64,000 bases of DNA from Candidatus Woesearchaeota archaeon. GTDB taxonomy: Archaea > Nanobdellota > Nanobdellia > Woesearchaeales > JAHWIC01. A program made the position numbers and the translations under genes. The stretch covers positions 62,001 through 126,000 of the forward strand of contig JAHWIC010000001.1 of the NCBI GenBank assembly GCA_019322805.1, given 5' to 3'. The notes beneath the pieces are model-generated. The model searched no databases. It saw only the letters and a program-made list of their open reading frames with translations, and was not told the origin of the DNA. This document shows, piece after piece, positions 42,335-50,614 of the stretch. Numbering within the stretch: position 1 is the stretch's first letter; the number at the start of each line of letters is the position of its first letter.

Positions 42335-43711
42335 ATGCGCAGAGACTTAACTAATGGCAGTGTAACCAAGAATATTCTCCATCTAGCATGGCCTATGATG
42401 GTTGCTTTTACTCTGCATGTAGGCTTTAATCTTATTGATACAATCTTTGTAGGAAGGTATAGCGCTTTAGCTCTTGCATCTATCTCTATAACCTTTCCTG
42501 TGATATTCCTGATAATAGCGCTTGCATCTGGTGTTGGTATAGGGGTTACATCGTTTATAGCAAGGCTGATTGGTGCAAAGAAGGTCAACAAAGCTAAAGA
42601 CGTTGCAAAGCACGGCTTGATTTTAGCTTTTTTTATGTGGATATTCTTTGTTGTTGCTGGTTTGGCTTTTGCAAAACCCTTGTTTATGTTTTTAGGAGCA
42701 GAAGGAGAGATATTGTCTATGTCCCTCAAATATGCTTATACTATATTTATTGGAAGCTTCTTTATGTTCTTTGCATTTATCGGCAATAGCATTCTAAGAG
42801 GAGAAGGTGATACAAAAACTCCGATGAAGATAATGGCGCTTGCCACTGTCGTAAATATCATCCTCGATCCCCTTATGATATTTGGTTTATGGGTTTTTCC
42901 TGAACTGGGTATATTTGGTGCTGCTCTTGCAACAGTTATTGCAAGATCAATCTCTGCATTTGTTATCCTGGGGTACTTATTTAAGGGAAATGCCCTGGTT
43001 AAACTGGATTTTAAACTTCCTAAATTCGATTTCAGAATAATCAAAGAGATATTCGAAGTAGGAATTCCTGCTTCATTGTCGCAGTCTGTTATGTCCCTCG
43101 GAATGTTCTTTATGATGAAGATAGTATCATTTTTTGGACCTTACGCAATTGCAGCTTATGGCCTTTTAGGAAGGCTTGATTCTGTTGCAATCTTGCCCGC
43201 ACTTGGCATAGGTTCTGCTGTCATCACTATTGTTGGCCAGAACGTAGGCGCAAAGAAGTTTGACAGGGCAGAAGGAACAGTGTGGAAATCTGGTTTATTA
43301 GCAGCTGTTTTTATGGAATGCGTTGGAATAATATTCTTTATTATGCCCAGATTGTGGATAACTATCTTCAATAAACACCCGGACATCATCAGCTATGGGG
43401 TAAGTTATTTACGAATAGTTTCCTTAACTTATGCCTTCATTGGATTAGGCATTATTATTGGAGCTGCTTTCCAGGGAGCAGGCAAAGGATATCCTTCCTT
43501 AATGTTAACGATTATAAGGTTGTTTGTCTTAAATATTCCTTTAGCACTTATCTTCGCATTTGTACTGGGTTTAGGCCTTGAAGGTGTGTGGATGGGGATT
43601 ATGACGTCAATTATACTATCAGGCATTATTAGCGCTGTCTGGTTTAAGCTTGGAACCTGGAAGAAAGGAAAACATATACCAGTAGAGATGCCAGAAGGGA
43701 TAGAAGGCTAG
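42335..43711 (+). CDS. MATE-family efflux pump
   Basis: 458 aa, twelve membrane helices in two homologous halves. Family motifs: LAWPMMVAFTLHVGFNLIDTIFVGRY near residue 20, GVGIGVTSFIARLIGAKK, GEGDTKTPMKIM, and in the second half VGIPASLSQSVMSLGMFFMMK and GSAVITIVGQNVGAKKFDRAE. It exports cationic drugs or metabolites using a proton or sodium gradient. It is the last gene of the AbrB-ABC run; its start follows the duplicated permease end, with a weak ribosome site. Confidence 0.95.
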   Translation: MRRDLTNGSVTKNILHLAWPMMVAFTLHVGFNLIDTIFVGRYSALALASISITFPVIFLIIALASGVGIGVTSFIARLIGAKKVNKAKDVAKHGLILAFFMWIFFVVAGLAFAKPLFMFLGAEGEILSMSLKYAYTIFIGSFFMFFAFIGNSILRGEGDTKTPMKIMALATVVNIILDPLMIFGLWVFPELGIFGAALATVIARSISAFVILGYLFKGNALVKLDFKLPKFDFRIIKEIFEVGIPASLSQSVMSLGMFFMMKIVSFFGPYAIAAYGLLGRLDSVAILPALGIGSAVITIVGQNVGAKKFDRAEGTVWKSGLLAAVFMECVGIIFFIMPRLWITIFNKHPDIISYGVSYLRIVSLTYAFIGLGIIIGAAFQGAGKGYPSLMLTIIRLFVLNIPLALIFAFVLGLGLEGVWMGIMTSIILSGIISAVWFKLGTWKKGKHIPVEMPEGIEG

Positions 43712-44646
43712 GTTTTCATCTTATTGAGATATGTGCATAACTTTGCTGTAATTTCTTTTTTCAATTTCTTGTCTAGCTTTAATCCGTCTAAATCAGAATA
43801 ATCTATCTTAGGCAACTTAGTTAATGTTCCAGTGAATTTTCTATTTGCTTTTTTTGCCTCTTCTTCAATTATTTTTGCATACTTTGAATTGAATAATTTA
43901 ATTGACGGGAATTTTGTTACAGCATCTGCTCCAGCCTTTAGCAATAGATGGATTTCGTCTAAGTGAGTTAACCAGGAACCAACAACAATTTGGGTTTTAG
44001 GGAAGTTTTGTCGTGTTAATTTGATCCATTCTGCATAATATTCTTTTGTAACTGGCTTTACTTTCTCAAAAACAGTGTTTTTCTGCGGCTTTAATCTGTA
44101 GAAAGTGATTTTGTTTATTTTATTCATTTTAATGAATCTTCTTAATAATAAAAAATCATTGATTGTTTCTCCTAAACCCAGGATTAAGGTCATCGCTTTT
44201 TTTAATGCAAGCTTATCGCATAGCCTGAACATTGATTCTATTTCTTTTATTGGCTTTGAAGGGCATACTTTATCGTGTATCCCTGGATTTATGCATTCAA
44301 CAGCGCCGCAAACACCTTCAATATAAGGCTTAAATAATTTCAAATCGTTTCCTTTTATCACTCCTATATTCAACCATGGTTTTTCACCATAAATCTTCTT
44401 AATAGCCTTAATCACAAAAAATAATTCATCAGTTGTATAGCTTTCGTACCCTCCTGAAAGGAATTCTATCTTCCATCCAAGTTTCTTGCATAAGAATGCC
44501 TCAGCTAGGATAGAAGCCGTACTGCGGCGAGCTTTTCTTGGGTTTTTAATCAAACCCTTCTGCGTTGACATGTAGCAGAACTTGCAGTCCCCTTTTGCGC
44601 AGTACCAGCTAAGGAAAATGGCTCTTTCGAAATGAGTTGTGTTCAT
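43708..44646 (-). CDS. Radical SAM protein with an unusual C-x4-C-x2-C motif (BioB/HmdB-like)
   Basis: 312 aa. Near the N-terminus FLSWYCAKGDCKFCYMST gives three Cys spaced C-x4-C-x2-C rather than the canonical C-x3-C-x2-C. Downstream order (GWKIEFLSGGYESYTTDELFFVIKAI, INPGIHDKVCPSKPIKEIE, TLILGLGETINDFLLLRRFIK, then KITFYRLKPQKNT) is that of BioB-like TIM-barrel radical SAM enzymes. HmdB-related proteins also have altered spacing. Product unknown. Its start is divergent from corA across a G-rich gap; its stop overlaps the MATE stop region. Confidence 0.85.
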   Translation of the reverse strand: MNTTHFERAIFLSWYCAKGDCKFCYMSTQKGLIKNPRKARRSTASILAEAFLCKKLGWKIEFLSGGYESYTTDELFFVIKAIKKIYGEKPWLNIGVIKGNDLKLFKPYIEGVCGAVECINPGIHDKVCPSKPIKEIESMFRLCDKLALKKAMTLILGLGETINDFLLLRRFIKMNKINKITFYRLKPQKNTVFEKVKPVTKEYYAEWIKLTRQNFPKTQIVVGSWLTHLDEIHLLLKAGADAVTKFPSIKLFNSKYAKIIEEEAKKANRKFTGTLTKLPKIDYSDLDGLKLDKKLKKEITAKLCTYLNKMKT

Positions 44647-44692
44647 GTTAAGTTTGGAAATTGACCTGATTTAAAAGATTTTGGTGGAGGAA

Positions 44693-44710
44693 GGGGGTGG
44701 GAGGGCGGGG
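44693..44710 (+). promoter_or_regulatory. G-quadruplex-capable tract
   Basis: Four runs of three or more G separated by single bases (5 G, T, 3 G, A, 3 G, C, 4 G) stand in an AT-rich genome, followed by the palindrome GGGGATATCCCC (44707-44718). It lies between divergent radical SAM and corA genes, 40 bases before the corA TATA box. One-base loops would make a very stable quadruplex in DNA or RNA. Confidence 0.65.
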
Positions 44711-44779
44711 ATATCCCCTTAAATGTTTACTCTAGAATTATCAGCAAAGTTTAAATATGATAAAGCGTTGAATAGGCAT

Positions 44780-45775
44780 ATGATTACTTTATTTGTATAT
44801 GACAAAAAAAAGAAGGGACTGGTAAAAAACGCCAATCTTAAGAATCTAAATAAATTTATTTCCAAAAAGGGATACCTGGTATGGGTTGACTTTCAAGAAC
44901 CAACTGATGCTGATTATAAGATTCTGGAAAATGTATTTGGATTCCATCCATTAAGTATCGAAGATTGCAAGAGCGTTACGCCAATACCTAAGATAGATGA
45001 ATTTGATAATTATATCTTCCTGATATTCCACAGAGTTGTTTACGACAAGGAAAAAGAAGATATAGCTGTCAAGGAGATGGACTTCTTTTTGGGAAAGAAT
45101 TATTTGGTTAGTCTGCATGAAGGCCCGTCTTCGAGCATCAGTAAACTAAAAGACAAGATCAACTCTAGGCCGGTTTTCATGGGATACGGAGCTGATGTTA
45201 TTATGCATGGAATCATAGACCTATTCACAGAAAAATACATCCCGATAGTGAATTATATGACAGGAGAGATAGAGAGGATTGAGGATAAGGTCATTGCCAA
45301 GCGAACCGCAAGGACTATGCAGAAGATAGTCAAGTTAAAAAGAAATGTTTCAGAGTTTAAGAGGAGTATACTGCCTCAGAGGGATATCATAAGCAAGCTT
45401 GCGCACCGCAAATTCAAGTTTATTTCAGAAAGATCAGAGATGTATTACATGGACATCCTCGATAATATTGTATGGGTTCACGCTAATCTGGAGTCAAACC
45501 GAGAAATGCTAACCAGTATTTTTGATGCCCATCTATCGATATCGTCCAACAAGATGAACGAGACATCAAACAACATGAACAAGATCATGCAACGGTTGAC
45601 TATTGTTGCGACAATCTTCATGCCCCTGACATTCGTAACAGGTATCTACGGTATGAACTTCAGGAATATGCCTGAGTTAACATGGCAGTTTGGTTATTTT
45701 GGTTCTCTTGGTTTGATGCTTGTGATCGGCCTTGGAATGTTCTTCTATTTCAGGAAGAAGCAGCTGCTTGAATAA
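44780..45775 (+). CDS. corA: CorA-family magnesium transporter
   Basis: 331 aa from the ATG at 44780. An upstream in-frame ATG at 44723 is rejected because a TATA box (GTTTAAATATG, about 44747-44757) lies between, placing the transcription start at about 44778; this makes the message leaderless. A soluble N-terminal domain, a long helix (ERIEDKVIAKRTARTMQKIVKLKRNVSEF), and two C-terminal helices with the signature YGMNFRNMPEL are seen. It forms a pentameric Mg2+ channel. The stop codon abuts the convergent tRNA-Thr. Confidence 0.95.
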   Translation: MITLFVYDKKKKGLVKNANLKNLNKFISKKGYLVWVDFQEPTDADYKILENVFGFHPLSIEDCKSVTPIPKIDEFDNYIFLIFHRVVYDKEKEDIAVKEMDFFLGKNYLVSLHEGPSSSISKLKDKINSRPVFMGYGADVIMHGIIDLFTEKYIPIVNYMTGEIERIEDKVIAKRTARTMQKIVKLKRNVSEFKRSILPQRDIISKLAHRKFKFISERSEMYYMDILDNIVWVHANLESNREMLTSIFDAHLSISSNKMNETSNNMNKIMQRLTIVATIFMPLTFVTGIYGMNFRNMPELTWQFGYFGSLGLMLVIGLGMFFYFRKKQLLE

Positions 45776-45776
45776 A

Positions 45777-45868
45777 AGCCCCGAGGGAGAGTTGCACTCC
45801 CGACCTTCGCTTTTCCTTTAATATAAATCAATACGAGAGCGACGCACTAGCTACTGTGCTACCGGGGC
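45777..45868 (-). tRNA. tRNA-Thr (anticodon CGU) with a canonical-position intron
   Basis: Acceptor GCCCCGG pairs with TCGGGGC, D-stem GCAC/GTGC, anticodon stem TCGCT/AGCGA, T-stem GGGAG/CTCCC, and U at position 73 as in archaeal tRNA-Thr; CCA is not encoded. The anticodon loop is interrupted after position 37 by about 19 bases (45813-45831), the standard archaeal intron site, leaving loop CTCGTAA (anticodon CGU). Oddities: the D-loop is AGTAGCTA without GG, and the T-loop is TGCAACT without the usual TTC. It lies five bases after the small zinc-protein gene on the same strand. Confidence 0.85.
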
Positions 45869-45873
45869 AGAAT

Positions 45874-46035
45874 TTATTTGAGTTGTTTTAGTAAATCTTC
45901 TTTCTTTGGAAGCTTCTTCTGGCATTCAGGGCAGACTAGATATTTCTTATTGCTTCCTGGTTTTTTTATGTAAGTACCTACGACCTTCTTCAGGAATGTC
46001 TCTTCAATCTTCTTTTTACAAATCTCGCATTTCAT
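45874..46035 (-). CDS. Small zinc-ribbon protein (53 aa)
   Basis: Starts MKCEICKKKIEETFLKKVVG and later has YLVCPECQKKLPKKEDLL: two CxxC pairs 29 residues apart forming a zinc ribbon, with a Lys-rich body. Similar tiny proteins are common in archaeal genomes but I cannot name a function; RNA or ribosome binding is plausible from the basic charge. It precedes tRNA-Thr by five bases and may share its transcript. A TATA-like TTTATAAATAT is upstream (about 46058-46068 on the minus strand). Confidence 0.8.
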   Translation of the reverse strand: MKCEICKKKIEETFLKKVVGTYIKKPGSNKKYLVCPECQKKLPKKEDLLKQLK

Positions 46036-46089
46036 AAAAGAATATAATCAAGGCTGGTTTATAAATATTTAGAATTTGGTAATTGAATA

Positions 46090-46240
46090 ATAAAAATAAT
46101 TAATCTGAAAATTCCTTTCAACCGCATGTAATCTGAATTTTCATCCACATAATTCCCTTTTAGCTAGAGTATAAAGGAACAACAGCGGATGATTTTTGCC
46201 TTAGCCAAAGGAATAAAGCAAAAATCAGATTGATTTTTAT
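46090..46240. repeat. Cloverleaf-like dispersed element, copy B
   Basis: Located between the divergent zinc-protein gene and ABCE1 gene. Outer stem 46090-46108 pairs with 46225-46240 (ATAAAAAT...AATCTGA against its complement). Arm 1: AAAATTC (46108-46114) with GAATTTT (46135-46141). Arm 2: CATCC with GGATG enclosing TTCCCTTTTA/TATAAAGGAA. Arm 3: GATTTTTGC (46191-46199) with GCAAAAATC (46218-46226). Right flank TTTTTATTGATT occurs twice. The arm-2 loop GCTAGAGTATAAAGGAA is identical to copy C. The rest of the gap to 46319 is AT-rich with a possible promoter for the ABCE1 gene. Confidence 0.78.
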
Positions 46241-46319
46241 TTTTTATTGATTATTTTTTATTGATTTTAGACTCAATAAACAATAATATTTATTAATCGA
46301 GGAATAAAACCAAGTAACT

Positions 46320-48077
46320 ATGACCAGAATAGCTGTTATTGAGAAGGAGAAGTGCAACCCTCATGGCTGCGGTAATTACCTTTGCATTAGGCTGTGCCCC
46401 ATTAACAGGACAGGCCAAGAATGCATTGTTGAGGGTGAAGATAAAAAGCCTAAGATAGATGAAACTCTATGCACTGGCTGCGGAATATGCCAGAACAGGT
46501 GTCCTTTTGAAGCTATTTCAATCATAAATCTTCCTGAAGAGCTTACTAAGGATCCAATACATCAATACGGCAAAAATGGTTTTCACCTATGGAACCTGCC
46601 AACACCCATCTTTGGAAAGGTTGTTGGTTTAGTTGGAAGGAATGGCATTGGTAAGTCAACTGCCATTAAGATTCTAGCAAGCATTCTAAAGCCAAATCTT
46701 GGAAAAGAGGAAGGAGAAGCAGGTTATGATGGCTTAATTGAATACTTTAAAGGAACTGAAGCACAATTATTCTTTGAAAAATTAAAAAATGAAGAAATTA
46801 GGGTAAGCTTTAAGCCACAGCAGGTTGATCTTATACCAAAAGCTGAGAAGGGAAAGGTAAGAAAGCTTTTGGAAAAGGTTGATGAAAAGAAAGAGCTTGA
46901 TAAGACCGCAAAACTACTTGGGATTGACAAAATACTTGATAATGACATAAAAAAGATCTCTGGTGGTGAATTGCAAAGAGTTGCAATTGCTGCAACTGTT
47001 TTGAAAAAAGCAAATCTGTATATCTTTGACGAGCCAACTTCTTACCTTGATATCAAACAGAGATTAAAGATAAGCAAATTCATACGCAGCTTAGCTGATG
47101 AAAATACAGCAGTTTTAGTGGTTGAGCATGACCTGATAATTCTTGATTATATGACTGATATGGTTCATCTGATGTATGGTAAGCCGTCTGTCTACGGTAT
47201 TGTCAGCTTGCCAAAGACAACCAAAGCTGGAATTAATGTTTATTTATCAGGTTTTATAAGAGAAGAAAACATCAGGTTTAGGGATTATGCTATAAAATTT
47301 GAGGAAAGGCCTCCAATAAAGGCAAAAGAAGCAGTATCAATCACTTCATGGAATGGTGTTGAAAAGAAATTAGGCAAATTCAATCTTAAAGCTGATGAAG
47401 GTGGTGTGCAGAGAAAGGATATTGTTGGTGTTCTAGGAGAGAATGGAATTGGTAAAACCAGTTTTGTTAAGATTTTGGCAGAAGAAATAAAGCCGGATAA
47501 AGGAGGGATTACAAAAAAAGTAAAGGTTTCTTACAAACCACAATACCTTGAAGCAACTTCTGATGAATTGGTTGCTACTGTTTTGAAAGATGCTATTAGT
47601 ACATATTCTAACCAGATAATAAATCCTTTAGAAATCAAACCATTATTAACGAGAAAGGTAAATGAGCTTAGTGGCGGTGAATTGCAGCGTGTTTCAATTG
47701 CACTTGCCTTATCGCAACAAGCTGATCTGTTTTTGTTAGATGAACCATCTGCTTACCTTGATATTGAACAGAGGCTTATTGTTTCAAAGGTCATAAGAAA
47801 CCTAATGGAGGAAAAAGGAAAATCAGCTTTAGTTGTTGATCACGATTTATTATTCCTTGATTATCTTTCCAAGAAATTAATGGTTTTTGAAGGCGAGCCA
47901 GCTGTGCATGGTGAAGCAAAAGGTCCGTTTGCAATGGAAGAAGGAATGACTATGTTTTTGAAGGATCTCAATATTACTTTCAGGCGTGATGAAGAGAATA
48001 AAAGGCCAAGAGCAAATAAACCTGATTCTGTCAAGGATAGGGAGCAGAAAAAGAAAGGTAAATACTATTATTCTTAG
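46320..48077 (+). CDS. ABCE1 / RNase L inhibitor, ribosome recycling ATPase
   Basis: 585 aa. N-terminal iron-sulfur domain with eight Cys in two ferredoxin-type clusters (CNPHGCGNYLCIRLCPINRTG and CTGCGICQNRCPFEA), then two ABC domains: Walker A GRNGIGKST and GENGIGKTS, signatures ISGGELQRVAIA and LSGGELQRVSIA, Walker B IFDEPTSYLD and LLDEPSAYLD. It splits ribosomes after termination together with archaeal Pelota or aRF1. Essential and strictly archaeal/eukaryal. The C-terminal tail is Lys-rich and ends KKGKYYYS. Confidence 0.98.
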   Translation: MTRIAVIEKEKCNPHGCGNYLCIRLCPINRTGQECIVEGEDKKPKIDETLCTGCGICQNRCPFEAISIINLPEELTKDPIHQYGKNGFHLWNLPTPIFGKVVGLVGRNGIGKSTAIKILASILKPNLGKEEGEAGYDGLIEYFKGTEAQLFFEKLKNEEIRVSFKPQQVDLIPKAEKGKVRKLLEKVDEKKELDKTAKLLGIDKILDNDIKKISGGELQRVAIAATVLKKANLYIFDEPTSYLDIKQRLKISKFIRSLADENTAVLVVEHDLIILDYMTDMVHLMYGKPSVYGIVSLPKTTKAGINVYLSGFIREENIRFRDYAIKFEERPPIKAKEAVSITSWNGVEKKLGKFNLKADEGGVQRKDIVGVLGENGIGKTSFVKILAEEIKPDKGGITKKVKVSYKPQYLEATSDELVATVLKDAISTYSNQIINPLEIKPLLTRKVNELSGGELQRVSIALALSQQADLFLLDEPSAYLDIEQRLIVSKVIRNLMEEKGKSALVVDHDLLFLDYLSKKLMVFEGEPAVHGEAKGPFAMEEGMTMFLKDLNITFRRDEENKRPRANKPDSVKDREQKKKGKYYYS

Positions 48078-48146
48078 TTGTGTAGCCAAGGCATAAGTGT
48101 AGGGGCGGGACAATCAGTTAGTTGTGCACTGGTGGGGAGGCTCTAA

Positions 48147-48169
48147 GCTTAATCACGAAGTGATTAAGC
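48147..48169. repeat. Perfect triloop hairpin over the DUF99 stop codon
   Basis: GCTTAATCAC (48147-48156) and GTGATTAAGC (48160-48169) form a ten-base-pair stem with loop GAA. The DUF99 stop codon (48164-48166) lies inside it. It is one of several perfect hairpins in the window with three-base loops closed by C-G. It could be a terminator, an mRNA 3' end, or part of the palindrome-insertion phenomenon. Confidence 0.55.
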
Positions 48170-48727
48170 GTTTCCCTTACTTTCTCCTCTTACAACACCA
48201 GCGGCAATCAAATGGGCTACTCTTATAGGCTCTGGCAGCAAAGAATGAGTGCAGGTTATTCTCAAAATTTGCTTTGCCTGCTCTAAAGTCAGGCCATTCA
48301 GTTGAACATAGATTTTTCCTATTTTATGCACTGGACCTGCTTTTTGGATTAATTTATATTTATGAGATTTGTTTAGTTTTTTAAGTGCTGATTCAATTCT
48401 CTTGAAATCAGGCATTCTCCTGATTACAACAAGAACAGGAATCCTTGTTTTTTTGTGCAGTTTCTCAACATCAACAATATTAAACCCGCCTAAAGCAATG
48501 CCATCAAGGATTATGCACTGTAATTGGGGCTTGAATTTGCTTTTATTGACCATTCTAATTAATTTAGAGGTAGAATTATTGCCATCAACAGCTATTTTTG
48601 TTGATAAAAGACCATCAATCCAGGACCCACCGCGAAACATTGTACCTACAACTAGAACATTGCCCTTTTTGAACTTGTTAAAAGGTGCATCATCAATGCC
48701 TATGATACGTATTTCTTTCTTGTACAT
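48164..48727 (-). CDS. DUF99 family protein
   Basis: 187 aa. Begins KEIRIIGIDDAPFNKFKKGNVLVVGTMFRGGSWIDGLLST and contains CIILDGIALGGFNIVDVEKL and a C-terminal TCTHSLLPEPIRVAHLIAAGVVRGESKGNA: the GIDD, DGIALGGFN and EPIRVAHLIA motifs are those of DUF99, an archaeal family with an endonuclease V-like fold. Biochemical role not established; nucleic acid processing is the usual guess. Divergent from glmS across a palindromic TATA element. Confidence 0.9.
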   Translation of the reverse strand: MYKKEIRIIGIDDAPFNKFKKGNVLVVGTMFRGGSWIDGLLSTKIAVDGNNSTSKLIRMVNKSKFKPQLQCIILDGIALGGFNIVDVEKLHKKTRIPVLVVIRRMPDFKRIESALKKLNKSHKYKLIQKAGPVHKIGKIYVQLNGLTLEQAKQILRITCTHSLLPEPIRVAHLIAAGVVRGESKGNA

Positions 48728-48751
48728 AGTTATCCTATAGAGATAGTAATA

Positions 48752-48763
48752 CTTATATATAAG
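48752..48763. promoter_or_regulatory. Palindromic TATA element shared by DUF99 and glmS
   Basis: CTTATATATAAG is a perfect 12-base palindrome. Its centre is about 30 bases before the DUF99 ATG (48727) and about 27 bases before the glmS ATG (48785), the right distance for a TATA box in either direction. One TBP site may drive both genes, with direction set by flanking BRE sequence. Confidence 0.5.
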
Positions 48764-48784
48764 GTTTATTTCTTAATTCTCAAT

Positions 48785-50614
48785 ATGTGCGGCATAGTAG
48801 GTTATATTGGGGGGAAAGATGCAGCACCTATCCTCTTGAAAGGGCTGAAAAACCTGGAGTACAGAGGCTATGATTCAGCAGGAATAGGTACTGTAAGCGA
48901 GAAAAAGATTCTGATAGAAAAAGATATAGGAAAGATAGATGAGGTAGAAAAAAAAGTTAATCTTTCTGCAATTAGCGGCAATATAGGCATTGCGCATTCA
49001 AGGTGGGCAACACATGGACCTGTAACAAAAGGGAATGCACATCCGCATACTGACTGCGATGATAAAATAAGCATCGTACATAATGGTATCATTGAAAACT
49101 ACAAGGAATTAAAGAATAAGCTACTTGAAAAAGGCCATAAGTTCAAGTCAGAAACAGATACAGAGATTATTGTACATCTAATTGAAGATTATTATAAAGG
49201 CAACCTAAGAGAAGCTGTAATCAAGGCATTAAAGCACCTTGAAGGCTCTTATGCATTAGGGATTATCTGCACTGAAGAGAATAAACTGGTTGCAGCAAGA
49301 AAAGAAAGCCCATTAGTTATTGGTGTTGGCAATAAAGAACAGTTTATTGCATCTGATATTCCTGCTATCCTTCACTTAACAAAAAATATCATATTCTTAG
49401 AAGATGGGGAGGTTGCTGAATTAGATGGAGAAAATGTTGCTGTTGTTAATCTTGAAGGAAAAGAAATCAAAAAAGAGGTAACTAAAATCAACTGGACTGC
49501 TTCAATGACTGAAAAATTAGGATTTCCTCATTTCATGCTTAAGGAAATTCACGAGCAGCCAAGGGCAATAGAAGAAACAGTTATGGGAAGGATATCAAAT
49601 AGCGATGTAAATATTGCAAAAGAGTTGAAATTAAGTGATGAATACATAAAAAAGATTGACAGGATCATAATGGTAGCATGCGGAACAAGCTGGCATGCTA
49701 GTATTGTTGGAGAGTTTATGCTTGAAGAGCTCACTGGAATTCCTGTTGAGGTTGAGTATGCTTCTGAGTTTAGGTACAGAAATCCAGTGGTCAAAAAGAA
49801 TGATTTGGTAATTGCCATAAGCCAATCAGGAGAAACAGCTGATACATTGGCTGCTCTAAGAGAAGCTAAAAGAAAAGGCGCTAAGATATTATCAATCTGC
49901 AATGTTTTTGGAAGCTCTATAGAGAGGGAGTCTGATGTTACACTTTACACCCATGCTGGCCCTGAGATTGGGGTTGCGTCAACAAAGGCATTTACATGCC
50001 AGCTTATTGTCTTATACTTGATAACTCTGCATTTTGGAAAGGTATTAGGCGTCCTACCTAAAGAGCAGATTAAAAACAGGATAAGAGATTTAAGAAAATT
50101 ACCTCTACAGATGCAGGCTATACTCGAAGAACAAAAAAGTAATGTTGAGCTGCATGCAAAAAAATTCTATAAGAAAAAGAATGCATTGTACATGGGCAGA
50201 GGAATAAATTACCCTATTGCACTTGAAGGAGCACTAAAGCTGAAAGAGGTTTCATATATTCATGCAGAGGGCTACCCAGCTGCGGAGATGAAGCATGGTC
50301 CTATTGCGTTGATTGACAAAGATATGCCTGTTGTTTGCATAGCTCCGCAAGACCATAGAACTTACAAGAAAGTAACCAGCAATATGGAAGAGGTTCGTTC
50401 AAGAGGAGGAATCATAATTGCTATAGCGACGAAAGGAGACAAGGATATAAAGAAGGTTGCTGACCATACATTTTATATACCAGAAAACTCATACATTTTA
50501 ACACCAGTACTTGCTGTTATTCCGTTGCAGTTGTTCGCTTATTACATTGCTCGGGACTGTGGAAGAGATATTGATAAGCCAAGGAATCTTGCAAAAAGTG
50601 TTACAGTTGAGTAA
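48785..50614 (+). CDS. glmS: Glutamine-fructose-6-phosphate aminotransferase
   Basis: 609 aa, full length. N-terminal nucleophile Cys in MCGIVGYIGG, then LEYRGYDSAGI and HSRWATHGPVTKGNAHPH of the glutaminase; two SIS domains with VACGTSWHASIVGEFMLEEL, SQSGETADTLAALREAK, and the terminal isomerase ending NLAKSVTVE. It makes glucosamine 6-phosphate, the entry to UDP-GlcNAc for surface glycans. The last codons GTT GAG TAA recur after two hairpins before the next gene. Starts without a clear ribosome site, consistent with a leaderless message. Confidence 0.97.
   Translation: MCGIVGYIGGKDAAPILLKGLKNLEYRGYDSAGIGTVSEKKILIEKDIGKIDEVEKKVNLSAISGNIGIAHSRWATHGPVTKGNAHPHTDCDDKISIVHNGIIENYKELKNKLLEKGHKFKSETDTEIIVHLIEDYYKGNLREAVIKALKHLEGSYALGIICTEENKLVAARKESPLVIGVGNKEQFIASDIPAILHLTKNIIFLEDGEVAELDGENVAVVNLEGKEIKKEVTKINWTASMTEKLGFPHFMLKEIHEQPRAIEETVMGRISNSDVNIAKELKLSDEYIKKIDRIIMVACGTSWHASIVGEFMLEELTGIPVEVEYASEFRYRNPVVKKNDLVIAISQSGETADTLAALREAKRKGAKILSICNVFGSSIERESDVTLYTHAGPEIGVASTKAFTCQLIVLYLITLHFGKVLGVLPKEQIKNRIRDLRKLPLQMQAILEEQKSNVELHAKKFYKKKNALYMGRGINYPIALEGALKLKEVSYIHAEGYPAAEMKHGPIALIDKDMPVVCIAPQDHRTYKKVTSNMEEVRSRGGIIIAIATKGDKDIKKVADHTFYIPENSYILTPVLAVIPLQLFAYYIARDCGRDIDKPRNLAKSVTVE

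Noticed and set aside
44723..44779. Longer N-terminus of CorA
   Set aside because: A TATA box lies within the extension, so the upstream ATG would not be transcribed from the likely promoter.
48074..48125. Direct repeat TTAGTTGTG after the ABCE1 stop as a fifth gene-end duplication
   Set aside because: Only nine bases match and there is no hairpin between the copies, so it could be chance.
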